NCBI GenBank assembly: GCA_905198475.1
Contig: CAJKCQ010000008.1
Span: 1-49,193, forward strand
DNA from: an uncultured Sutterella sp.
Lineage (GTDB): Bacteria; Pseudomonadota; Gammaproteobacteria; Burkholderiales; Burkholderiaceae_F
DNA length: 49,193 nucleotides
Direction: 5' to 3'
Shown here: piece by piece, positions 37,588 through 46,438 of the stretch
Layout of the letters: every line of letters starts with the position of its first letter
Position numbering within the stretch: the stretch's first letter is position 1
Notes under the pieces: generated by a model
Seen by the model: the letters and a program-made list of their open reading frames with translations, nothing else
The model's database searches: none
Told to the model about the DNA's origin: nothing
Made by a program: the position numbers and the translations under genes

Positions 37588-38949
37588 TCAGCTCACGCCC
37601 GCGTCGCTGCGCTTCCTCAGCTTTTCTTCGAGATAGTGGATGCTCGTGCCGCCGCGCGCGAACCGCTCGTCGGAGAGGAGCAGCCGGTGCAGCTTCACGT
37701 TTGTCTTGATCCCCTCGCAGGCGAACTCCGAGAGCGCCACGCGCATGCGGGCGATCGCCTGTTCGCGGGAGTCACCGTAGGCGATGAGCTTGCCGATCAT
37801 GCTGTCGTAGTAGGGCGGCACGGTGTAGCCCGCGAAGACGTGGGTGTCGATGCGGATGCCCGGGCCCCCGGGGAGGTGCCAGGCCGTCACCTTGCCCGGG
37901 CAGGGCGTGAAGTTGAACGGGTCCTCCGCGTTGATGCGGCACTCGATCGCGTGCCCGCGGAACTCGAGGTCGCGCTGCTTGTAGCGCAGCCGCTCGCCCG
38001 CGGCGATGCGGATCTGCTCGCAGACGATGTCCACGCCCGAGATGAGCTCGGAGACGGGGTGCTCGACTTGCACGCGGGTGTTCATCTCGATGAAGTAGAA
38101 CTCGCCGTTCTCGTAAAGGAACTCGAACGTGCCCGCCCCGCGGTAGCCAATCCGGCGGCACGCCTCGACGCAGCGGCTCCCGAGCCGCTCGATCGCGCGG
38201 CGGGGAATGCCGGGCGCGGGCGCCTCTTCGAGGACCTTCTGGTTGCGGCGCTGCATCGAGCAGTCGCGCTCGCCGAGGTACACCGCGTTCTGGAAGTTGT
38301 CCGAGAGCACCTGGATTTCAATGTGCCGCGGGTTCTCGAGGAACTTCTCCATGTAGACGGTCGGGTTGCCGAAGGCGACTCGCGCCTCCTCGCGGGTCAT
38401 TGAGACCGAGGTGAGGAGCGCGGCTTCGGTGCGCACGACGCGCATGCCGCGGCCGCCGCCGCCGCCCGAGGCCTTGATGATGATCGGGTAGCCGATCTGG
38501 CGGGCGATCTTCACGATCTCCTCGGGCTCTTCGGGGAGCGCCCCTTCGGAGCCCGGAACGCAGGGCACGCCCGCGTCGCGCATGGCCTTCTTCGCGCTCA
38601 CCTTGTCGCCCATCAGGCGGATCGTCTCCGCGCGCGGGCCGATGAAGGCGAAGCCGGAGCGCTCCACCTGCTCGGCGAAGTCGGCGTTTTCAGAGAGGAA
38701 CCCGTAGCCGGGGTGAATCGCCTCGGCGTCGGTCACCTCCGCCGCGGAGATGATCGCGGGGATGTTGAGGTAGGAGAGCGACGAGGCCGCCGGTCCGATG
38801 CACACGCTCTCGTCGGCGAGACGCACGTACTTCGCGTCCGCGTCGGCCGTCGAATGCACGGCCACGGTCTTGATGCCCATCTCGCGGCAGGCGCGCTGGA
38901 TGCGCAGCGCGATTTCGCCGCGGTTGGCGATGAGTACTTTTCCAAACAT
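37588..38949 (-). CDS. accC: acetyl-CoA carboxylase, biotin carboxylase subunit AccC
   Basis: AccC carboxylates biotin on AccB with ATP and bicarbonate, starting fatty acid synthesis. The 453-residue protein begins MFGKVLIANRGEIALRIQRACREMG and shows HPGYGFLSENADFAE, the ATP-grasp loop IKASGGGGGRGMRVV, RDCSMQRRNQKVLEEAPA and the catalytic FIEMNTRVQVEHPVSE region. Length is normal. It is 21 bases downstream of accB. Confidence 0.98.
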   Translation of the reverse strand: MFGKVLIANRGEIALRIQRACREMGIKTVAVHSTADADAKYVRLADESVCIGPAASSLSYLNIPAIISAAEVTDAEAIHPGYGFLSENADFAEQVERSGFAFIGPRAETIRLMGDKVSAKKAMRDAGVPCVPGSEGALPEEPEEIVKIARQIGYPIIIKASGGGGGRGMRVVRTEAALLTSVSMTREEARVAFGNPTVYMEKFLENPRHIEIQVLSDNFQNAVYLGERDCSMQRRNQKVLEEAPAPGIPRRAIERLGSRCVEACRRIGYRGAGTFEFLYENGEFYFIEMNTRVQVEHPVSELISGVDIVCEQIRIAAGERLRYKQRDLEFRGHAIECRINAEDPFNFTPCPGKVTAWHLPGGPGIRIDTHVFAGYTVPPYYDSMIGKLIAYGDSREQAIARMRVALSEFACEGIKTNVKLHRLLLSDERFARGGTSIHYLEEKLRKRSDAGVS

Positions 38950-38970
38950 GAGGCTCTGCCGGGGGAGTCT

Positions 38971-39438
38971 TTATTCGAGGATGACGAGCGGCTGGCCGTA
39001 TTCGACGGGCTGGCCGTTCTCGGCGGCGAAGGCCTTGACGACGCCGTCCTTGTCGGCTTCGACTTCATTCAGAAGCTTCATGGCTTCGATGATGCCGATC
39101 ACCTGGCCCTTCTTCACCTGGTCGCCCACTTCGATGAAGGGCGCCGCGCCGGGCGAGGGCGCGCGGTAGAAGGTGCCGACCATCGGGCTCGTGATCGAGA
39201 GCGAGGCGGGCGCGGGGGCGGGCGCCGGAGCGGCAGCGGGGGCTGCGGCCGGAGCGGCCTGCACGACCGGGGCCGCGGCGGGCTGCGGCGCGATGGCGAT
39301 CGTGTTCTGCACGGGCTGCGCGGGGGTGTTCGTGCGGTTGACGATGCGCACGCGGTCTTCGCCTTCGGTGATTTCCAGTTCGGCCACGCCGCTTTCGCTC
39401 ACGAGGTCAATCAGTGTCTTGAGTTTACGCAGATCCAT
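38971..39438 (-). CDS. accB: acetyl-CoA carboxylase biotin carrier protein AccB
   Basis: AccB carries the biotin that AccC charges. The 155-residue protein has an N-terminal helical/strand part, an Ala/Pro linker (about residues 40-78) and the biotinyl domain with IEAMKLLNEVEAD, where Lys121 is the biotin site. The hallmark TSPMVGTFYRAPSPGA is present. It starts the acc transcript; the aroQ gene often found upstream in other proteobacteria is absent here. Confidence 0.98.
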   Translation of the reverse strand: MDLRKLKTLIDLVSESGVAELEITEGEDRVRIVNRTNTPAQPVQNTIAIAPQPAAAPVVQAAPAAAPAAAPAPAPAPASLSITSPMVGTFYRAPSPGAAPFIEVGDQVKKGQVIGIIEAMKLLNEVEADKDGVVKAFAAENGQPVEYGQPLVILE

Positions 39439-39635
39439 GTTTTTGATCGATTGGGTTGCTTATGGGACGTGCCGGCGGCCGACGGAAGGCGTCACGGCGT
39501 GCCGTTGCCGCTCCTTCACGGAAGCTCGACGGGCCGGAGTTCAACGGGCCGCGCGGTGCGTCGGGGAACGACGAAGGGCCGCAAAACGCGGCCAAATCGC
39601 CCCAACGGGGACACATCGGAGGACAAGTCAGCGCA

Positions 39636-39664
39636 ATTCTCAACCGCCCGGGGCCCCTTGTCAA
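39636..39664 (-). promoter_or_regulatory. sigma-70 promoter for accB-accC
   Basis: Minus-strand TTGACA (39664-39659, perfect), a 17-base GC-rich spacer and GAGAAT (39641-39636, 4 of 6). Transcription from near 39629 leaves a leader of about 190 bases before accB. The rest of the 367-base gap (39439-39805) shows no gene; repeats of ACGGAAA near 39710-39725 are too short to interpret. Confidence 0.65.
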
Positions 39665-39805
39665 AGGTTTTTTCCCGCCCTTCGGGCGCGTTCTTCGGCG
39701 AAATTGCACGGAAACGAACGGAAAATCGAGGTTTTCACGCCGACCTCACCATTTTGGTCCCCTCAGTCTATTGACGGGGCTCCGCTTCGGGATGCCCTCT
39801 ATGGG

Positions 39806-40438
39806 CTAATCCTTCATTCCGGACGGATGAAGGGCGGCGAATTCGAGGAGCTCCGAGAGGCCCGCCGCATCCAGGGCGCCCGCGGCTTCGAGCGGGTGCT
39901 GCCATTCGTCGGGGCGTGCGGCGGCGGGGAGCGCCCAATGGGGCGCGACGACGCGGATGAGGACGGGCTCGTCCGCTGACGAGCTCGCGAGCGTGGCGGT
40001 GAGCGCGCCGCGCTTGGCGGCCGCGCGCGCGAAGGCTGTGGGGTAGGCGCCGTCGAAGGGATCGGCCGGGAGCCCGGCATTGAGGAGCGCGATCGCCGCC
40101 TCCTTCTCCGACTCCGCGCGCAGGGCGAGCTCCACGACGGAATCCTCCGTTGCGCACCCCGAGAGAACGACTCCCGTGAGGCACAGGTCAAGCCCGCGGG
40201 CGCGCCGCATGAAGGCGAGCGCCGCACGGCGCTTTTCGCGGAGCGTGCGCGCGTGCGCCTCGGGCGCGAAGAGCGCGTACCAGCGGCGGATCTCGCGCGC
40301 GACCGCGCCCTCCGGGGGATTTGCGCCCGTCTCGCGCCGGGCGGTCTCGAAGGCCGAGCGCCAGGTGTGGGATTCGCCGGCGATGAGCTTCGCGGCGATC
40401 GCGGCGGCGCGCGTCTCCGTACGGGTTTCCTGCGGCAT
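39806..40438 (-). CDS. hypothetical protein, possible nucleotidyltransferase-like family
   Basis: A 210-residue protein from ATG 40438 (MPQETRTETRAAAIAAKL). No motif is certain. Residues 60-170 recall a beta-proteobacterial family found near mpl (pattern: basic helix with REKRRAALAFMRR, then LCLTGVVLSGCATEDSVVELAL, then EAAIALLNAGLPADPFDGAYP, then a strand LIRVVAPHW), sometimes annotated nucleotidyltransferase-like; the usual catalytic Gly-Ser and Asp-x-Asp are not clear. A longer reading to 41116 would overlap mpl and has shadow character before the ATG. Function unknown. It is convergent with nothing and divergent from mpl. Confidence 0.6.
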   Translation of the reverse strand: MPQETRTETRAAAIAAKLIAGESHTWRSAFETARRETGANPPEGAVAREIRRWYALFAPEAHARTLREKRRAALAFMRRARGLDLCLTGVVLSGCATEDSVVELALRAESEKEAAIALLNAGLPADPFDGAYPTAFARAAAKRGALTATLASSSADEPVLIRVVAPHWALPAAARPDEWQHPLEAAGALDAAGLSELLEFAALHPSGMKD

Positions 40439-40588
40439 GAGCCTTCTCCAGTTGCGTTTCGGGGGGAACTTCCCGGGGCCTTGGGACCCGGAGAAGTGTA
40501 TCCGTCTCTGTGAGGGGCGCATCGCGAGGGCGGCGGATGGGCGAAAATTCGCCTCACCGACAAAGAACACCAGCGAGAGGCATTCAAC

Positions 40589-41977
40589 ATGCACATCCAC
40601 ATCCTCGGCATCTGCGGAACCTTCATGGGCGGCGTCGCCCAGATCGCCCGCGCCGCGGGCCACCGCGTCACCGGGTGCGACCAGAACGTCTATCCGCCGA
40701 TGAGCGAGGCGCTCGCGCAGAACGGCATCGAGATCACGCAGGGCTACGACCCGGGGCAGCTCGTGCTCTCGCCCGACCTCTGGGTGATCGGAAACGCCAT
40801 TTCGCGCGGCAACCCGCTGCTCGAGGCGATCCTCAACGCGGGACTGCCCTACACGAGCGGCCCGCAGTGGATGAGCGAGCAGATCCTGCAGGGCCGCACG
40901 GTGCTCGCCGTGGCCGGCACCCACGGCAAGACCACGACCACGTCGATGCTCACCTGGATCCTGCGCGAGGCGGGCCTCAGCCCGGGGTACCTGATCGGGG
41001 GACTGCCGTGCTGGGGCGAGAAGTCCGCCGAATTGGGCGACCCCGCCGGTCCCTTCGTGATCGAGGCGGACGAATACGACACGGCCTTCTTCGACAAGCG
41101 CAGCAAGTTCGTGCACTACCGCCCGCGGATCGCCGTTCTAAACAACCTCGAATACGACCACGCGGACATCTTCCCCAACCTCGAGGCGATCGAAACGCAG
41201 TTCCACCACCTCGTGCGCACGATGCCCGGTGAAGGCGTCGTGATCGCGAACGCGAAGAGCCCGGCGCTCGAGCGCGTCCTTGCGCGCGGGTGCTGGTCGC
41301 GGCTCGAGCGCTTCGACGCCGACTTCGGCACCGCGGCCGGATGGTCGCTCTCCGAGGGCGGCGAAGCCGCCTTCGAGGGGCGCGTCGTCGGCCGCATCGA
41401 GGTCGCGATGCCCGGGCGCTACAACGAACTCAACGCGCTCGCCGCCGTCGCCGCCGCCCATGCTGCGGGCGTGTCGCCCGTCGAGGCGATCGCCGCCCTG
41501 AAGCGCTTCCCGGGCGTTCACCGCCGGCAGGAGGTGAAGGGCGAAGCCTACGGCTGCGTCGTGATCGACGACTTCGCGCACCACCCGACGGCGATCCGCG
41601 AGACGATCGCGGGCGTGCGCGCGAAGTACCGCGGCAGGCGCCTGGTGGCCGTCCTTGAGCCGCGTAGCAACACGATGAAGTTGGGGACCATGAAGGATCA
41701 GCTCGCAGGGGCGCTCGCCGGCGCCGACGAGGTCTGCTGCTACGCGGGCCGCGGCGTCGCCTGGTCGCCCGAGGCGGCTCTCGAGCCCCTCGGCGCCCGC
41801 GCCTGGGTGACGCACGACTTCGACGCCCTCGTCGAGCAGGTCGTGGCCGACGCCAAGCCCGGCGACGTCATCCTCTGCATGAGCAACGGCGGCTTCGGCG
41901 GCATCCACGGCAAGCTCCTCGCGGGGCTCTCCGAAAAGGCCGCCCGCGTCGGGGGCTTCGAGAGCGAAAGGGACTGA
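40589..41977 (+). CDS. mpl: UDP-N-acetylmuramate:L-alanyl-gamma-D-glutamyl-meso-diaminopimelate ligase Mpl
   Basis: Mpl re-attaches the recovered tripeptide to UDP-MurNAc in murein recycling. The 462-residue Mur ligase has MHIHILGICGTFMGG at the start, ATP loop GTHGKTTTT at 110-117+, the ADEYDTAFFDKRSKF Mpl-specific segment, LNNLEYDHADIF, HRRQEVKG and the VIDDFAHHPTAI block. The ADEYDTAFF and EPRSNTMKLG patterns separate Mpl from MurC. GAGAGG precedes the start by about nine bases. It pairs with ampD functionally, and its stop is one base before yqiA. Confidence 0.96.
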   Translation: MHIHILGICGTFMGGVAQIARAAGHRVTGCDQNVYPPMSEALAQNGIEITQGYDPGQLVLSPDLWVIGNAISRGNPLLEAILNAGLPYTSGPQWMSEQILQGRTVLAVAGTHGKTTTTSMLTWILREAGLSPGYLIGGLPCWGEKSAELGDPAGPFVIEADEYDTAFFDKRSKFVHYRPRIAVLNNLEYDHADIFPNLEAIETQFHHLVRTMPGEGVVIANAKSPALERVLARGCWSRLERFDADFGTAAGWSLSEGGEAAFEGRVVGRIEVAMPGRYNELNALAAVAAAHAAGVSPVEAIAALKRFPGVHRRQEVKGEAYGCVVIDDFAHHPTAIRETIAGVRAKYRGRRLVAVLEPRSNTMKLGTMKDQLAGALAGADEVCCYAGRGVAWSPEAALEPLGARAWVTHDFDALVEQVVADAKPGDVILCMSNGGFGGIHGKLLAGLSEKAARVGGFESERD

Positions 41978-41978
41978 T

Positions 41979-42590
41979 ATGACGGCGCCCTTCACGGTGG
42001 TCTACCTCCACGGGTTCCTCTCGTCGCCGGCCTCGGCGAAGGGGCGGGAGCTCCGGGCCGCGGCCGAGGCCGCCGGACGGAGGTTCGAGGCTCCAGACCT
42101 CAATCTGCCGCCGCGAGAAGTCGAGGCGCTTCTCGAAGGCCTCTTCGGGAAGCTCACGCCCGACGCCCGCCGGCGCACGCTCGTCACGGGCTCGAGCCTC
42201 GGCGGGTTCTGGGCGCTGCGCGCCGCGCGCCGCTTCGGACTTCCCGCTGCGGTGGTGAACCCCTGCCTCGAGCCCTGGCGGTTCGTCCCCGCACACACGG
42301 GGCCGCAGCGGATCTACGGAACCGACCGGTGGATCGAGGTGCTTGCCGGGTTCGCCGACGACTTCCGGGCGCTCGCCCGGGAGACGCCGCCCGCACCCCG
42401 CGACCCCGCCGACCTGCTCGTACTCCTCTCGACCGCCGACGAGGTGCTCGACTGGCGCGAGGCCGCGCAGGCGCTCGCCGCCTCGCCGCGGATCCTCTCC
42501 GTGGGCGACGACCACCGCATGAAGCGCTTCGCCCGGTATCTCCCCGCCGTCGCCGCTTTCTTCGCGCGGCGCGCGGCCGTGCGTGGCTGA
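41979..42590 (+). CDS. yqiA: YqiA/YcfP-family alpha/beta hydrolase (esterase)
   Basis: The 203-residue protein begins with VVYLHGFLSSPASAKG, the family hallmark. The nucleophile elbow is GSSLGG at residues 71-76 (Ser73), with VNPCLEPW following, and DDHRMKRF near the end likely holds the catalytic His. E. coli YqiA hydrolyses short acyl-CoA and esters. It begins one base after the mpl stop, so is co-transcribed. Its tail meets the upstream frame of the RNase gene, which is not translated from there. Confidence 0.85.
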   Translation: MTAPFTVVYLHGFLSSPASAKGRELRAAAEAAGRRFEAPDLNLPPREVEALLEGLFGKLTPDARRRTLVTGSSLGGFWALRAARRFGLPAAVVNPCLEPWRFVPAHTGPQRIYGTDRWIEVLAGFADDFRALARETPPAPRDPADLLVLLSTADEVLDWREAAQALAASPRILSVGDDHRMKRFARYLPAVAAFFARRAAVRG

Positions 42591-42717
42591 GAATCCGCCC
42601 GGGAGGGCCCGGCTGCCGCGCGCGGATCGGGCAAAATATCGGCCTCGCAGGGGGGGCGCTCCCCCCGTCCCTCAGGACGGCGAAGCGGAAGAAGAAAGCA
42701 AGGAACGACCGAACGAC

Positions 42718-44727
42718 ATGTACATCTATTTCGAAGAAGACGGCGCCTTCAAGGCGGGCACGGTGCTCTCGCAGGCGGGCAGCGCCTATCAGGTGGAGCT
42801 CACGACCGGGCGCAGAACGAAGATCAAGGCGTCCCACGTCTTTTTCTCCTTCGAGTCGCCCTCGGCCGCGGAGCTGATCGCGGCGATTCCCGCGGCGGCC
42901 GAGGAGCTCGACCCCGCCTTCCTCTGGGAGGCGGCGCCCGCGGATGAGTTCACCTTCCTCGAGCTCGCGGCGGAGTACTGGGGCGAAGGCGCCTCGCCCG
43001 TCGAGAAGGCGGCGCTCCTCACGACACTGCACGCCAACCCCGTCTACTTCTACCGCAAGGGGCGCGGCGCCTACAGAAAGGCCCCGGCCGACATCCTCGC
43101 CAAGGCGCTCGAGGCCCTTGAGCGCAAGCGCCGTCAGGAGGAGCAGAAGAAGGCATGGACGAAGGAGATGGTCGAAGGGCGGCTCCCTGAACCGATCGCC
43201 CGTCAGGCGCTCATGCTTCTCATCGCCCCCGACCGCAATTCGATCGAATGGAAGGCGTTCTCGGACGCCGCCGCCGAAGCGCGGCTCACGCCCCTGCGGC
43301 TCATGCTGCAGCTGGGCGGCATCGCCTCGCCCTGGCGCTGGCACGTGGACAGCTTCTACGCGATGAACTTTCCCCGCGGACGCGGGTTCCCCGACAACCT
43401 TCCGAAGCCTCCGGCGAACGACTGGTCTGAGCTTCCGCTCGCCGACGTCGAGGCCTTCTCGATCGACGATTCGGAAACCACCGAAATCGACGACGCGGCG
43501 AGCGTCGTGCATCTCGACGGGGGCGTGACGCGCGTGGGCATCCACATCGCCGCGCCCGCGCTCATGATCACGCGCGGCAGCCCCCTGGATGAAGTTGCCA
43601 AGACCCGCATGAGCACGGTCTATGCGCCGGGGCTCAAGACGACGATGCTCCCCGAGGACTGGATCAAGGCGGCCTCGCTCGACGAAGGCGTCACCGTGCC
43701 CTGCCTCTCGCTCTACGCCTGGGTGAAGGACGACACGTACGCGGTTGAGAAGACCGAGACGCGCCTCGAGCGCATCGCCCTCAAGGCGAACCTGCGCTAC
43801 GACAAGATTGACGCCCTCGTCACCGAGGAGGCGATTCAGGACCAGACGCTCGACATCCCCTTCGCGCACGAGATCTGCTGGCTCTGGCACTTCGCCAAGG
43901 TCCTGCAGCACGGCCGCGAGGAGGTGCGGGGCCGCCCCGAGCCCGTCGGCCGCGTGGACTGGTTCTTCGCGCTCGAGGGTGAAGGGGAGAACGCGGTGAT
44001 CCGCGTGAAGGGCCGCCGCCGCGGCGCGCCCCTGGACCTCCTCGTCGCCGAACTCATGATCTTCGCCAACAGCACCTGGGGCCTCTGGCTCGAGGAGCAC
44101 GACACTCCGGGGATCTACCGCTCGCAGCGCATGGGGCGCGTGCGCATGAGCACGTCGCCGGGGCCCCACGACGGCCTCGGGGTGCTGCGCTACGCGTGGA
44201 GCACGTCGCCGCTGCGCCGCTACGTGGACCTCGTCAACCAGCGCCAGATGATCACGGCGCTGCGCGGCGAGCCCCCCGCCTACGCCCGCAACGACGTGGA
44301 CCTCTTCACGATCGTGAGCTCGTTTGAGAACATCTACAGCCTCTACGGCGACTTTCAGACGCGCATGGAGCGCTACTGGTCGCTGCGCTGGATCCTCCAG
44401 GAGGGCCTCAAGGAGATCGAGGCGATCGTCGTCAAGGGCGACCTCGTGCGCATCGACGGCCTGCCCTTCATGCAGCGCGTGCCGGGGCTGCCCGAAGACC
44501 TCGAGCGCGGACGCAAGGTGCGGCTGCGCATCCTCGGCTGCGACCTCGTGGACCTCGTGATGGACGCGCAGCTCATCGGCGTGTTGGACGAATCGCTCTC
44601 GCCCGGCGAGGAGTCGGGGCTCGAAGAGGAGCTCGCCGAGGCGGCGGCCGAAGCCGAATCCGAAGACGCCGTGAAGGCCGAGGCGCACGAAGAAGCTCAC
44701 GAAGCCCCCGCCTCGAGCGCTTCTTGA
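42718..44727 (+). CDS. RNase II/RNase R-family exoribonuclease (RNB domain)
   Basis: The 669-residue protein has an RNB catalytic domain. The metal site reads IDDSETTEIDDAAS: Asp250, Asp258 and Asp259 align with E. coli RNase II Asp201, Asp209 and Asp210, while Glu256 replaces Asp207, a conservative change seen in related nonclassical RNB proteins. The STSPLRRYVDLVNQRQ segment (residues about 495-510) carries the conserved catalytic-loop arginines. The N-terminal 200 residues replace the usual cold-shock domains, so it is neither typical RNase II nor RNase R. ATG 42718 has AAGGA about 13 bases upstream. The end is acidic and alanine-rich. The following gap holds GC-rich repeats but no T-run. 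Confidence 0.85.
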   Translation: MYIYFEEDGAFKAGTVLSQAGSAYQVELTTGRRTKIKASHVFFSFESPSAAELIAAIPAAAEELDPAFLWEAAPADEFTFLELAAEYWGEGASPVEKAALLTTLHANPVYFYRKGRGAYRKAPADILAKALEALERKRRQEEQKKAWTKEMVEGRLPEPIARQALMLLIAPDRNSIEWKAFSDAAAEARLTPLRLMLQLGGIASPWRWHVDSFYAMNFPRGRGFPDNLPKPPANDWSELPLADVEAFSIDDSETTEIDDAASVVHLDGGVTRVGIHIAAPALMITRGSPLDEVAKTRMSTVYAPGLKTTMLPEDWIKAASLDEGVTVPCLSLYAWVKDDTYAVEKTETRLERIALKANLRYDKIDALVTEEAIQDQTLDIPFAHEICWLWHFAKVLQHGREEVRGRPEPVGRVDWFFALEGEGENAVIRVKGRRRGAPLDLLVAELMIFANSTWGLWLEEHDTPGIYRSQRMGRVRMSTSPGPHDGLGVLRYAWSTSPLRRYVDLVNQRQMITALRGEPPAYARNDVDLFTIVSSFENIYSLYGDFQTRMERYWSLRWILQEGLKEIEAIVVKGDLVRIDGLPFMQRVPGLPEDLERGRKVRLRILGCDLVDLVMDAQLIGVLDESLSPGEESGLEEELAEAAAEAESEDAVKAEAHEEAHEAPASSAS

Positions 44728-44841
44728 TCTGAGGCCGGTTCCCCCTGCCGGCCGTCCGCCCGGGCCGGCCGGCCTTGTGTTAGCCTCTCGGGCGGTTCTT
44801 TCGGGCGCGGTGCGTCGCACCCGGAAGGGCGCCAAGTCACC

Positions 44842-44892
44842 CCTGAGGAATCCCGTCAACTACCCCGGCCTGAAGGCAGGGGTCTCCTGAGG
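44842..44892 (+). promoter_or_regulatory. hairpin between CCTGAGG repeats, just before the mgtE ribosome site
   Basis: CCTGAGG occurs at 44842-44848 and again at 44886-44892, 44 bases apart; the second copy contains the mgtE Shine-Dalgarno. Between them, ACCCCGGCCTGAAGGCAGGGGT (44862-44883, shown by its ends ACCCC and GGGGT) folds with one G-A mismatch around TGAA. The GTCAACTACCCCGGCC start recalls hairpins near IS200/IS605 ends, from memory only. It is not an M-box magnesium riboswitch that I can recognise. Role unknown. Confidence 0.4.
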
Positions 44893-44900
44893 TATTTTTG

Positions 44901-46388
44901 ATGAGCCGCGAGGACGAAGCGCTTAAGCCCGGCGACGAGGAGGAGAACGCTCCGACGCTCGACTCCGACGAGGCCTCCCGCGCCCTCGCACGCGTTCAGC
45001 AGATCCTCGACGAGGACGAGGACCGTGCGCGCGAGCTCGCCAAGGAGCGCGGCGACCAGCACGACGACGCTCGTCCGATCACCCCCGAGGCCGCGCAGGA
45101 ATTGCGCGACGTCCTGGAGCCCCTGCACCCCGCCGACATCGCCTGGGTGCTCGAGGCGCTGCCGCTCGACGACCGACTTGCCGTCTGGAATCAGGTCAAG
45201 AGCGAGTCCGACGGCGACATTCTTCTTGAAGTCAACGAGGGCGTCCGCGAAACCCTGATCGACGCGATGGATCGCGACGAGCTCGTGGACGCCGTCGAGA
45301 CTCTGGACACCGACCAGATCGCCGATCTGGTGGACGACCTGCCGCCCGACGTGATGGCGGAGGTTCAGGAAGGCCTTTCGCACGAAGAGCGCGTCCAGCT
45401 GCGCGCCGCGATGTCCTACCCCGAGGAGTCCGTCGGCGCGCGCATGGACTTCGAGATGATCTCGATCCGCGAGGAGGTGACGGTGGACATGGTGCTCAGG
45501 TACCTGCGCCGCTTTAAGACCCTCCCGGACCACATGGACCAGATCTTCGTCGTGGACCGCATGGGGATTCTGAAGGGCACGCTCCCCCTCGTGGAGATGC
45601 TCACCAACGATCCGACGAAGCAGGTGCGCCGGATCATGAACACCGAGGCCTTCACGCTCAATCCGCTCGATTCGGCGAGCGACGCGGCGCAGGCGTTCGA
45701 ACGCTACGACCTCGTGAGCGCGGCGGTGGTGGACGAGGCCGGGCGTCTGGTCGGCCGACTCACCGTCAACGAAGTGGTCGACGTCATTCGTGAAGAGAGC
45801 GAGGAGGACGCCTTCGGCGCCGTCGGTCTCGACGACGAACAGGACATGTACGGCGGCGTCTGGGACTCCGCCAAGAGCCGCTGGCTCTGGCTCGGCGTCA
45901 ACCTCTGCACGGCCTTCTTCGCCTCGCGCGTGATCTCGGCCTTCGACGGCACGATCGAGCGCGTCGTGGCTCTCGCCGCCCTCATGCCGATCGTGGCGGG
46001 GATGGCCGGCAACTCCGGCAACCAGACGCTCACGCTTCTCGTGCGCTCGCTCGCCATGGGCCAGGTGACGATGGCGAACACCGTCGACATCTGGAAGAAG
46101 GAGATCGGCGTCGCGCTCATCAACGGCCTCATCTGGGGCGTGATCGCGGGCGCGTGCGCCTGGGGGCTCTATTGGAACATGCCCGAGGGGCGGCTGCTCG
46201 GCCTCGTGATGGCGCTCGCGATGTTCCTCAACATTCTGCAGGGCGCGGTCGTGGGCCTCGCGGTGCCGTTCATCCTGAAGAAGTTCGGGCGCGATCCGGC
46301 AATGGGGGGCTCGGTTCTCCTCACCTTCACGACCGATTCGGGCGGATTCCTGATCTTCCTCGGACTCGCCACGGCCTTCTTCCGCTGA
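44901..46388 (+). CDS. mgtE: magnesium transporter MgtE
   Basis: MgtE is a dimeric Mg2+ channel. The 495-residue protein has the acidic N domain (PLHPADIAWVLEALPLDDR, about residues 70-195), two CBS-type modules (about 200-320) and five membrane helices (about 350-495) with the pore/metal motif GMAGNSGNQTLTLLVRSLA. ATG 44901 is used with TGAGG eight bases upstream; a TTG one codon earlier is less likely. N-terminal and CBS domains gate the pore by cytosolic Mg2+ in known members. A hairpin lies before the gene (see above), and a weak terminator after. Confidence 0.97.
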   Translation: MSREDEALKPGDEEENAPTLDSDEASRALARVQQILDEDEDRARELAKERGDQHDDARPITPEAAQELRDVLEPLHPADIAWVLEALPLDDRLAVWNQVKSESDGDILLEVNEGVRETLIDAMDRDELVDAVETLDTDQIADLVDDLPPDVMAEVQEGLSHEERVQLRAAMSYPEESVGARMDFEMISIREEVTVDMVLRYLRRFKTLPDHMDQIFVVDRMGILKGTLPLVEMLTNDPTKQVRRIMNTEAFTLNPLDSASDAAQAFERYDLVSAAVVDEAGRLVGRLTVNEVVDVIREESEEDAFGAVGLDDEQDMYGGVWDSAKSRWLWLGVNLCTAFFASRVISAFDGTIERVVALAALMPIVAGMAGNSGNQTLTLLVRSLAMGQVTMANTVDIWKKEIGVALINGLIWGVIAGACAWGLYWNMPEGRLLGLVMALAMFLNILQGAVVGLAVPFILKKFGRDPAMGGSVLLTFTTDSGGFLIFLGLATAFFR

Positions 46389-46402
46389 TCATTCCGGACG
46401 GG

Positions 46403-46424
46403 CTCCTCTGCAGGAGCTCGCTTT
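46403..46424 (+). terminator. weak terminator after mgtE
   Basis: GCTCCT (46403-46408), loop CTGC, AGGAGC (46413-46418), then TCGCTTTG. A short six-pair stem with a poor T-run, in the 50-base gap before the convergent KTSC gene's stop. Confidence 0.35.
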
Positions 46425-46438
46425 GTTTCCGGGCGGCG

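Noticed and set aside
42184..44859. 891-codon frame opposite yqiA and the RNB nuclease
   Set aside because: Antisense shadow; no motif and no ribosome site.
44730..44898. Magnesium riboswitch (M-box) before mgtE
   Set aside because: None of the M-box conserved segments could be found; only simple hairpins are visible.
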